Notes under the pieces: model-generated
The model's input: only the letters and a program-made list of their open reading frames with translations
The model's database searches: none
What the model was told of the DNA's origin: nothing
Translations under genes and position numbers: made by a program
Shown: positions 40,916 through 50,240 of the stretch, piece after piece
Layout: every line of letters starts with the position of its first letter
Position numbering within the stretch: position 1 is the stretch's first letter
Assembly: GCF_032062135.1 (NCBI RefSeq)
Contig: NC_092859.1
Span: 29,403,390-29,467,389, forward strand
Reading direction: 5' to 3'
From: Pyxicephalus adspersus
Taxonomy: Eukaryota > Chordata > Amphibia > Anura > Pyxicephalidae
DNA: 64,000 bases

Positions 40916-43900
40916 CTAAAGAAAAGAAAACCGGGAACATTTTAAAGCATACTGTATGTAAACCTGAAATCTATTTGCAGTCATATTGAACTTCATACAT
41001 TTCAAAGATTTATTGCAACGTTTCTTATGTGGAACTTGCCAGAAACATCACTTGATGCATAATACAACACTAGGCCAAGGTGTTTGATTGCTTTGGGCGC
41101 CTGTTGAATTTTTTGCCTGTTGGGCTGCCCATTTGTTAAACCCAATAGGCAGCCCAGAAAATAACGCACATGGTATGTTGACAATGCCACCAATTGTTTT
41201 AGTGTTTGTGGCTTTGTCTATGTACACAGGTCCAATGATTTTTACCCGGTACAGATGAACTGACCCATCTCCAGCAAGAATCTGACATGTGTACAGTGGT
41301 CGCTTGACCGTTTATGGATCGTTTGGAAAAACAGAGGATAGCTAGGGTTTTTTGTGCAGCAATATATTATAGAAGATAAATAATAAATTGTGAATACAAG
41401 CTCAGATTGTAATATATACCATAGTATTTTGTTTGGTCTCTGCCATTTACCTTTTACACAAGCATGGGAAGATTTTCCAATATACTAGACAGTAATATCC
41501 CTATTAAAATAAAAACATCTCGTATCGTAATAGAGCTGTCTTGTAACTACCCCTTTAGCTAGTTAGACGGCTCTAGTTCTTCTGACCCCATAGTACTACT
41601 ATACCACATTGTGTAATCATAAATACTTACCTCTGGGATCTCATACATCATGATCATGACTAATTCCAACTTTTGAACAAATGTTCCCCAACAAATCCCC
41701 TGAGGAAGCCGGTAGGTGAAATACGTCCGGATAAGAGTCTTTTTATTCTTTAATAGGGCTGTTACAGTGTAGTATATTGGTCAATCTTCCCATGCTTGTG
41801 TATATGGGAGAGACCAAACAAAATACTATGTTACATATTACAATCTGAGCTTGTATTCACAGTTTATTATTCATCTTTTATAATATAAAGCCGCACAAAA
41901 AACCCTAGCTATCTTCTTGTCTTTCTTTCCAATTGATATACAATATAAGGAAAAAAAAAAAAAAAAAAAAGACAAAAATCTGCATCATACATCACAATCC
42001 ATTATAGCCTGTTCCTTAGAAAGCTTGTTAGTTGAACAGTCCACATTTTAGAATCCAATCTAAACCATTACAGCACTAGCAAGCTCGTGTTTTTAGCCTC
42101 ATACACCACTATATAACCACAATTCACTAATACTTGTTCTGTTTCTACTAGACAGGGTCAATGAAATGCAGACAATTTGACGGCACATGGCAACAAGAAC
42201 AGTCAAACTCTTGCACTACTGTATTTGTATCAGTTTTATGTTAGAAAATTTAAAATTATGTCAATTGTCTGCAAATCTTATTGACATCTCCAGTTTCTAC
42301 TACTGCCTATATTTGTATTCTGAATCTAAGTGGGTTCATTTTCATGCGCTAGCCATAAACCCCAACTAGATGCATTTTTTTTACTCCGATACAGATATTC
42401 TTCAGCCACTTGTGTCTTTCATTCACCTCTGCATTCAGTAAAGGTGCACTATTACAGATGCAAAGAAGTCAGCCTTAACCTTTCTTCCATTCAAATGTAC
42501 CTCTTGCAGAATCTCATTTGCCAGAAATCTGCTGTCACCTTCTTCAACCTGTGGGTTGTTGATTGATGTCACATGACCAAGGTCCCCTGCAAAGGGCAAA
42601 AAGTCAGTTTTGGAAACTTCTGTTTGCCCCATTTAAAAGGTTAAACTACAATGAGCAATTTCTCTGAGGCTACACTTTGTATTACTAGTTTAAAAAAAAA
42701 TTATCTAATGGTACATGCAGATGGGTTCATTTTACAGATGTCACTATGATCTAGGGTATTAGAACCTTCATGGCTACTTCTGTTGCCTTTCCTTCAAGTA
42801 CACATAATGGAATGATTGTACTGAAGGTACACAACCTAGAGAAACTAACTCATGTAACGGCCACTAAAGTGTCTTACCTATTTTATACAGGATGCCAGAA
42901 GAAGAAAGCTCATCTTCTCCATCACTATCCTCTTGTCCTGCCTCAGTCATCTTCCGACAGATGAAAATATTACCTGCAAGAACATGCAAAGATAAGGGTA
43001 CTAAGATTTAATAAAGAAGAATAACTGTTGATGTGTAAATGTTATAGATGGGTTTCAATACAGCATAATTCTCTGCTCTGTAAGCCCCCACCTAATGGAC
43101 CAACATGGTTGGCTACTTTTTTAGTTTAATATTCTCTCCTTGAAACTTGGCAGTCAAGTGCATCATAGCTGGAGTTCAGAAATCACTTTCCACAAACCAA
43201 AGACTAAGAATCAATTGGCTTGCACGTATTACTGGTAGGGACTGCAACTTTGTAGTGGACATTGAGTGCATAGGTTCATTCTGCAAAGTCTTACAAACCA
43301 GGTAGGAAAGCTAAATTAGCACAAGCCTGGGGTTTGTCCCTTAAAAGTTGAACTTTGGGACTACATTAAAAAAAAGTGCTGATCCCACTCATTGGGGATC
43401 CAAAAGCACACCATGGCATTTCCTATTGTTCCTGCACATCATTTCTTACACATGTGACCCACTGGTTCTGTATTTTATGAATGAACTTCAGGGAACCAGC
43501 CATATAAACAAAACTGTTTACAGAATGCCTGCCAATAGTGTGATTGAGACAAAACTCTGTTTCATTATAACTCTCCAACAAAACTATTACATCCTACATA
43601 TCCTGGAGGCAGGTTTTACATTTGGGCCAGCTTGGCGTAGGGTTTTAAACAAGAAAGCCCTATTCCTAACCTGAATTTATCCTTTTAAATAGTCATGCAA
43701 TATACAATATAAAAAGAAGAAGAGATGAACAGTGGCAGATTTCCATTCTTTGACACTTGAACAGTCCCTTTATAGAAGTTACAACATGACTGCTGGTACC
43801 AACTTGGCTTGATGTCCATGTGTACCAGGCCAGAGCTGTGGATGTATTTTAGCCCCATGGAGACTTGCAGAAGAATCTCCTTTAGCTCTTGTTCCACCAC

Positions 43901-46900
43901 TAGCTGGCCAGACTTTGCATTCTCTGTGATCTGGTCCTGCAGACTTCCACCTGGAAACAAGTAGTTTATAAAAGCTTCTATAGTAGCATTGCTACAGGCA
44001 AAAAAATATTTACCAGTATAAAACATTTTAGATTTAATCATTTGCATGTACATTATGTTTAACAAATGTGTATTAGGAAGGGCTTGAACCGTAATCAAGT
44101 TTTTATAGGTACAAGACATGTCTGTTTCTGTCTACCTGGCAATATGGATGTAGAACAGTGAAATCAAGGTAGATAAATGGAAGGTAGGTCAGAAGGGTTT
44201 GGGACCCACCAGGTTTTCATTGCTCCAATTCCACTGGGCAGATTTTTTTCTCACTGACAGGTATATAAGGTAATACGGCCATCCTAGAATTTGTCTGTAC
44301 TATGCTGTTTGGGCTGCCAAAAGAGAATGCCTTAAATTTCATTGCAGCCAAGCATGACTTAAAGCAGCTGTTATTGGCATCAAAGCTCATAGCTTTAGCA
44401 ATGGAAACCACCATTGAAGACCAAAAAGCCAAAGATTTGGTATACCAGTACATCCTATTATGCCTGGAAGGTTGGAATAAATCTTGCATTAGAAGCCATT
44501 AGTGCCATTTAAGAAGATTAGGTAAAATCAATATTCTATTTAATTCATGTTAAAAAGATCTATCAGAATGACATAACTATGGCCTATGTGTATAAGGGGC
44601 TTGAAATGAGTACTGAGAAGCTACAGAAAACAAACTGTTAGCATAAAAAGGCTGAAAGTCAGGCATCAAGGTCATTGCTAGTAATACCGTGTTTCCCCGA
44701 AAATAAGACCTACCCCGAAAGTAAGACCTAGCACTATTTTCTAAACCTGCCCTAATATAAGACCTACCCCTAAAATAAGACCTAGTGTAAATCTGTCCAG
44801 TTCAGAAAAAAACCCACCCAAAACTGTAATTCTGCCTAAAAAATCTAAAGCTTAATACCCAATCTAAAATTTAAAATCCTAATCTAAAGCTTAATAATCC
44901 GCACGCAAGCCCTAGCGCCCGTCCCCCCCCAGCACGCGGGGGTTCGTAACAGCCAGCCCACCCCTGCTCAAGATCCCCCCTAACTACATACAGCAGGTCA
45001 GAGGAGAAAAAGAAAAGAAAAGCATACATAAATTAAAAACCGGAGGACAGTACTCACCGAGTCGTGTTCTTTCCCTGTGAAGGCAGCGGGACACTGAAAG
45101 AAAGCATGCGGCAGTGCACACTCCGGAGCCGCACAAGCCAATGCTTTCTTTCTAGTTCCGGCTCCTGTCACAGGCGGAGTGATACTACATGCACTCCGCC
45201 TGTCAGAAGCCAGAACTCGGGCTCGCGTCTTCTGAAAGGTAAGTTTTTTTTTTATTTTTAAGACCTACCCCGAAAATAAGACCTAGTGTGTTTTTGGGAG
45301 CCAAAAAAAATATAAGAAAGTGTGTTATTTTCGGGGAAACACGGTAGACCCATCCGCCCCTTCCTAGGCACCATTTGCTATCCTGGTGCATATTCATTGC
45401 CAGACTAAAATGAACTCTTTAAGCCTAGAGCACAATCAAAAATGTAATTATTACACACAAAATAAAGCAATTATACAGTAATTGTGGGCAAAAGCATTAA
45501 TGTCAGAATATATATATATAATGGTTATTGTAACCACAACTATATGTCCTGCACTGGTACCTTGTTGTGTACTATGCTGACAGTTATCCCACAGTCTTTT
45601 GATTCAGGTATATTTTATATTAATGATGTGTATTGTCTATAGACATGGCCGGCTGCTACACCCCCTCCCCTAATCAAAAGTTTTCTATGGGGCCCCATAA
45701 TTTATAGTCATGCCTCTATCCCCACACACATCTATGAGGTTTAACACAGTACTAATGTATAACATGAGGATAACTTACCATTGCAGTACTCATTCTGTAT
45801 GATCATATGGTCATCCTCAGCCCAGGCAGAGTAATATCGAACAACATGGGGGTGGTGACCCAAAACTGCATGGGCATAGACCTCTCGCAGTGCCAGTTGC
45901 CTGTGGGGCAAGAAACTTATCTGTAAATTGAAATATAACCCTTTCAAGTTACTCACAAGAAAGGTACATGTCAGATGATTCTTGCCTGATACCAACATGT
46001 ATACCTGTTGTTCATGTATCTGACCGGACAAGGGAGGATAGCACAGTGGGGTGCTGCTCGCTTGCCCTGGCTCCTCCTCTCTCTATAAAACAGAACGGCC
46101 CTATGTTTACAGCGCTCATTCATTCCCCTATTGCTATTGAATTTTTAGGGACAATAATTGAACGTGTGTATGCAGCCTAAGAAAAAAAGTTACGCCCTTT
46201 TTTATTTTTTTTAATATTGTCAGCCCCTGCTTCTTTTTGATCACAAAGCCTAAAAAAAGCAAGGTAAAATATTTATTTTAGATATGTCACCAAACCGGTA
46301 TCTCTCACTGAACATTTTATCCTCACATTTTGTTCTGATGACAACCAAGATTGGAATACCTCTCTTTATGCATTTTGGAGAGATGTCCCTGAAAGTTCTG
46401 GTTGCTTCTGGTACACAGAAGTGAAGAGGCGTTTGTTGGACACGGACTGAAGATTTAAATACATAAGCCTGGAACCAGTTGAAAATCCATCCCTTTTACA
46501 ATCAACTCACCAAGAATATAATGAAAGTTTTGGCTTACAGTCTCTTATCGATTACCAATATCATTGAGGGAAGTGCAGAAAAATCTGTAAGTGAGTTGCC
46601 ACCAGACAAAAACCTAACATTACCTAAACATTCAAACCTTCTTTATAGCATTGTAGCATTGACATTGCCATTGGCTTGAATGCTACATGACCAAGGCAAT
46701 AAATGTAAACTACCCCACTCCATTTTTCACCTTGTGTATATTGTTTATATTAGATAATAAACTTTCATAAATCCTATTTCATTCCAGTCTACAAAGCTGT
46801 TATATATATATATATATTTTTTTTTAAATATTACACAGTATTTATTTAGCACCATCATATTACACAGCGCTTCACAAAATGCATATTCATGTCACTAGCG

Positions 46901-49303
46901 GTCCCCTCCAAGGAGCTCACAATCTAATGTCCCTAACACATACATATTCACTGTATTCCAGGTTGTAACAGCAGCGTCCATGTACTACTAGATATGTAAA
47001 TTTAATGCTTCATCAAGGTAAGTTTAAATTCTACCTCATTCCTTTGCCAGCAGGAATCTGCAAAACTGATTGCTAGCTAGAGGGTGTTCAGTTCTTTTAG
47101 GACGCCTAGAATTAATGAAGCTCATTTTCGGTATATGCCACAACTGTTTTGTATGCAGCGGAGGATAAGTGGATGTTCCTTGCTTAGTTAAAATCTAACT
47201 TTTTAAAAAAAAATTGATTGGGCATTACTCTTATTTATGAACAAATAGACAGATCACAGTTGGGCTGAAGTCAGATCTATGAAGAAGGTCAAATTTCCCC
47301 CACATTAAGCCTTTTAATTTATGTCTTTATGGACTTTTGTGCTTGAGGCACAAAAAGGGCCTTCCTCAAACAGTTGATTTAAGTTTGAGCAAATATAAAA
47401 TATAATACAATCTATATAAAGAATTTTATCAAAAGCACATTTCCCTGCAGTTTGGAAAGGTGTCCAGAGTGATGCCTGGTGGTCCTAACCTTTTAACCAT
47501 ATAATCATGTTTGTCAGACTATGTCGGCCCAAAATGTTCCCATTCCTAAATGTCCAAACGATTCTGCCAAAATTAATCAAGAAAGGCACTAGTTAAATAA
47601 ATGGTGCTTAATTCCATGTTTTTTTAAAGCCAACATCTAACCCATGAAAAAAGTTTCAACGTTTGTCTATCTTTAAAGACTGAATATGGCCATTATAGAC
47701 TTGCATGAGCTGCAGTGTTCTACCATTCTTTGCATGCTGATGCACAGTGCCATGGTTTGTAAAAGCAATGAATTTGTAGCACAGCCACATGCAAGTGTGG
47801 TTACTTGCAGCTCAGTTTTCTTCTCCCAGACGGAGGAGCATATTGCTGTGTGCACGAGAGCAATCAAGTGTTTTCCACCTTGGGTGTGAAAGGGTCTCAA
47901 GACTGTTACAGATCAGCCCAGTACATACACAAAAGCTAAGGTAATTTTTCTTACTCATCAGTGGAACCAGCTAGAGGTTTTTTGGAGCGCTTAATGGCAT
48001 AGATGCATCCGTCCAAACGCTTAACACACTTGAAGACCGCTCCAAACTCTCCTGATCCAATTCTCTCAATTTCCAGGAATTCTGTCTTGTACCTGGACAC
48101 CATGTTTGTTTCACGCAGCACAAGCCTCTATAATTAGACACAAACGTTTACTTATCAATGAATGTCAGGCAAAAAAAAAAAAAACACTAGATTTTCCAAT
48201 TTCAGACAAGAAACTCAAATTGGACTTACCTTGGAAGGAACAGATGTTGAATGCTCCCTCTCCCTGTATTTTGCTGGTGGATCACAGCTGGGGGGAGAAA
48301 AGTAAAGTTATAGTGATGAATATAGAATCAAATATTTAACAGATTTGTGACTACTGAACCCTTGCTTACAAATCTGAAAAATACAAGCAATAAAGGACTA
48401 GGCTGTGAGACATCTGCATCTTGTGCCAGTATTAGGATGTGCTTGGTTAGGTGTCTGAGGATTTAAAGCTGAAGAACCGATAACCCAGAGGTTCTTTTGG
48501 CCTGGGTTACACAAAGATGTCTGGGATTACTATGAGTAATGTCCTGAGTGTCAGTATTCAGCTCCGATGCCCCATTATCACAGCCCCCTGGTACCTTCAC
48601 CAATCATTGAAGTACCCTTTGAAAGAATTGGCATGGACCTGGCATGACATGGATCAAATAGACGTCATTGTAGACATAAACCAGATACAAGTTAATATTC
48701 TATATAAAATAATGAGTCTGATCCCATAAAACTTTCACTCCTAGCCTTGGTGAAAACATATAAAGGGACAGCTGAGAGGGCAAACCGACAGAAAATTATC
48801 TAGAAGAGGACAACTAGAAAAGGCCATTCTCCCAAAACCTCTTTACCAAGAAATCAATCAGGGAAATATACAAAAATTCAACAGATTTAATGCTAGTATT
48901 AGATCAAATATTTGAGACTAATTTATTGAGCCTGGTACAAAAGTTTGTAAAAATGTGATTGTTATGCGATTTTATGATCATTCCACAATAAAAAAACAAC
49001 AATTTTTTACGGAGTTCATGATCTGAAGTTTAAAAACCCACACTGGTTTCCATTGGTATTTAAAAACCATCTCCATCTTTTGTTTCTACGCCAAGCGTAG
49101 GTATATTACCTGCTGGGTTCCGCCTTTCTCTTGCCATTACCGTTTAGCTGCATTTGGCGATAGGTTTCAGGGGTAAAAGGGTTAACATTGACCAAGGCAG
49201 GGTCGTCCAGCTCCGCACCTGTTCCAGCTGCAAACCGCAGCAGCCTTTGCCCTCTGCAGGAAGCCCTGGATCCAGGCGAGGGGAGGTTATTGTATAGCAA
49301 AGT
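40765..49303 (-). CDS. WEE2: WEE2 (oocyte Wee1-like kinase), eight exons recognised, incomplete
   Basis: WEE2 (Xenopus Wee1-A) is the oocyte kinase that phosphorylates the inhibitory tyrosine of CDK1 and holds meiotic arrest. Exons recognised on the minus strand: 49303-49110, 48287-48230, 48127-47955, 45900-45779, 43950-43804, 42973-42878, 42586-42501 and 40915-40765. Phases fit through the first seven. They encode the pre-kinase segment ([14 protein letters not shown]), the Gly loop [15 protein letters not shown], the AIKRS lysine, [17 protein letters not shown], the catalytic HMDIKPSN, DLG in place of DFG (normal for Wee1 kinases) and [15 protein letters not shown]. The last exon encodes the tail [17 protein letters not shown] to the stop. 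Missing: an N-terminal exon with the ATG, and about 105 residues of C-lobe between 42,501 and 40,915. WEE1 is less likely given the SSBP1 / DENND11 neighbours. Whether it is functional cannot be decided from this sequence. Confidence 0.9.
41220..41335. repeat. Family-1-like MITE fragment in WEE2
   Basis: TGTACACAGGTCCAATGATT, GAACTGACCCATC and GACATGTGTACAGTGGTCGC resemble the tail of family 1. Fragmentary and diverged. Confidence 0.4.
41336..41914. mobile_element. Foldback element inside WEE2, about 175-bp inverted arms
   Basis: Left arm (41,336 to about 41,515: GATAGCTAGGGTTTTTTGTG, ACAAGCTCAGATTGTAATAT, GCATGGGAAGATTTTCC) and right arm (about 41,752 to 41,914: GGTCAATCTTCCCATGCTTG, ATTACAATCTGAGCTTGTAT, AAAACCCTAGCTATC) are inverted copies. 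The central loop contains CCTGAGGAAGCCGGTAGGTG, a motif common in amphibian repeats as I recall it. No clear TSD. Confidence 0.8.
41951..41970 (+). repeat. Run of 20 A in WEE2
   Basis: A homopolymer A tract followed by GACAAAAATC, in the interval where WEE2 exons are missing. Confidence 0.9.
42501..42586 (-). CDS. WEE2: WEE2 exon: DLG motif and activation segment
   Basis: Eighty-six bases with acceptor CCCTTTGCAG. Encodes [16 protein letters not shown] and [13 protein letters not shown]. The metal-binding Asp is present. It ends on a full codon before GTACAT, a weaker donor than most in this gene. The next expected coding block (KADIFALGLT region) is not found. Confidence 0.92.
42878..42973 (-). 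CDS. WEE2: WEE2 exon: kinase insert
   Basis: Ninety-six bases with acceptor TCTTGCAG and donor GTAAGA. Encodes [24 protein letters not shown] acidic sequence and ends LYKI before DLG. The Asn after the catalytic loop is present. Confidence 0.92.
43804..43950 (-). CDS. WEE2: WEE2 exon: catalytic loop
   Basis: One hundred and forty-seven bases with acceptor TTTCCAG. Encodes [35 protein letters not shown] and HMDIKP, with catalytic Asp and Lys present. Phase and homology place the donor at CCA A / GTTGGT (43803-43798), a weak match to consensus. Confidence 0.92.
44685..45346. mobile_element. hAT-type element with TIR TACCGTGTTTCCCCGA
   Basis: Starts TACCGTGTTTCCCCGAAAAT and ends TATTTTCGGGGAAACACGGTA. 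Subterminal AATAAGACCTACCCC words are repeated at both ends, and there is a GC-rich centre (45,050-45,240). This terminal sequence is known to me from non-autonomous hAT transposons of several vertebrates. No TSD is recognisable at the predicted edges. Confidence 0.75.
45779..45900 (-). CDS. WEE2: WEE2 exon: helix C and hinge
   Basis: One hundred and twenty-two bases with acceptor GCCCCACAG and donor GTAAGT. Encodes [32 protein letters not shown] and IIQNEYCN: helix C with its Glu, and the hinge. Confidence 0.95.
45965..46180 (-). mobile_element. Family-1 MITE in WEE2 intron
   Basis: Reverse complement reads CTTAGGCTGCATACACACGT, GAATGAATGAGCGCTG and CAGCACCCCACTGTG, as in the 59.6 kb copy. 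It starts 65 bases from the acceptor of the 45,779-45,900 exon. Confidence 0.6.
46800..46965 (-). repeat. SINE-tail fragment preceded by TA repeat
   Basis: After (TA)n come CACCATCATATTACACAGCG and AAGGAGCTCACAATCTAATG; these are the reverse complement of the tail type seen in the SINE at 49,975-50,240. Confidence 0.55.
47955..48127 (-). CDS. WEE2: WEE2 exon: kinase N-lobe with Gly loop and catalytic Lys
   Basis: One hundred and seventy-three bases with acceptor ATTATAG and donor GTAAGA. Encodes [18 protein letters not shown], the P-loop [29 protein letters not shown] and AGSTDE. The ATP-anchoring Lys is in AIKRS. Confidence 0.95.
48230..48287 (-). CDS. WEE2: WEE2 exon: linker before kinase domain
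   Basis: Fifty-eight bases with acceptor CCCCCCAG and donor GTAAGT. Encodes [19 protein letters not shown], close to the corresponding Wee1-A linker (QMKYREKEHP) as I recall it. Confidence 0.88.
48495..48660 (+). pseudogene. Gypsy-like retrotransposon integrase fragment in WEE2 intron
   Basis: The plus-strand frame 48540-48647 reads a CPECQ zinc-knuckle-side motif and then [14 protein letters not shown] before a stop. The pair (HHCC zinc-finger end followed by a [10 protein letters not shown] start of the catalytic core) is typical of vertebrate Ty3/Gypsy integrases. Only this 36-codon piece is recognisable; no LTRs seen. Confidence 0.7.
49110..49303 (-). CDS. WEE2: WEE2 exon: pre-kinase NPFTPE segment
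   Basis: One hundred and ninety-four bases with acceptor TATGTCTAG and donor GTAATA. Encodes [18 protein letters not shown] and [16 protein letters not shown], the conserved regulatory segment before the kinase domain. Starts in phase 0 (ACT TTG), so the missing upstream exon must end on a full codon. Confidence 0.92.
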
Positions 49304-49974
49304 CTAGACATAAAACACAACATAGAATGTTATTACCATATTACCAGCGTGGGCAATACATGGGAGAACCAAATTTCCTGTAGCAATCACAGTGTCTACA
49401 GTGGAGGTTAGAGGTTCCATATTTGGAGGTTAAAATTGTCTTTTAAAATTCCTTTGGATTGTCACCATAATTTCCTGCCATGCAAGGCATAGACGTAGAG
49501 CATCACCACAATGTATAACATCTGCCAAGCACACACAGGTAATATGATGACTGTGCAGACATACCCAATATTAAAGAAAGCTTAAAATATATGTAAAGGA
49601 ATTGTTTTGGACAAGGATTAGTTCTAATTTATATGCCGTCTGTGCCCCTCCTTCCATACAGGTCCCGGTGACACTAGGAAAAATATTCCTATATATGAAA
49701 CACCAGCTATGACAATTCTTGGGAGTTACAGATTTTGACACACAGGTCAAATCATTTTCATTTAGCATAGTCAATGGAGAAAGGTCAGAGACAATTTCCT
49801 TTACAAGGAAATATTTTGAGTTCTATGGCTGTTGGAGAGTTTCCCACATTTCCAGTCTAGGAAAACTGTCAACAGAGCAGGAAGTGCAATCTTTTCACTC
49901 ATAGAACTCCTGTTTGTACCTGCTGGTCTAACATTCTACTAGGGGGAGAATGGACATAAGGCAGCTAATATGGG

Positions 49975-50240
49975 CAGCACATTTGGCCTAGTGGCCATTA
50001 TTCTTGCCTTTGTAGCACTAAATCAAGGTTTTAAATCTCATCTCTTTCTTCCCACATCCTAAAAATATGCAGTTAGGATTTTTGACATTAGACTGGATTA
50101 ATGACACGACTATGGTAGGGACCCCATGACAAGAATAGATTGTGAGCCCCTTTGAGGGGCAGATGGTGACATGACATTAAAGATCCTTAGCTCAATGCAT
50201 TAGCTGTACAAATTGAACATATTGGTCACTACGAAATCAG
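49975..50240 (+). repeat. tRNA-derived SINE, decayed
   Basis: A-box-like TGGCCTAGTGG at 49984-49994 and degenerate B box GGTTTTAAATC at 50027-50037, correctly spaced, followed by the body TTCCCACATCCTAAAAATAT, GACTATGGTAGGGACC and ATTGTGAGCCCCTTTGAGGG. Confidence 0.65.

Larger units (their letters stand above)
40916..42500 (-). other. WEE2: WEE2 interval lacking the expected C-lobe exons
   Basis: About 1.6 kb between the DLG exon and the final exon, where two exons for kinase helices F to I should lie. I translated the minus strand here outside the foldback element (41,336-41,914) and found no matching coding segment. It also contains a family-1 MITE fragment (41,220-41,335) and a run of 20 A at 41,951-41,970. 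Confidence 0.6.

Noticed and set aside
44217..44502. Overlapping plus and minus frames of 66 and 90 codons in the WEE2 intron
   Set aside because: Neither resembles a known family; possibly old transposon sequence, but no motif is clear.
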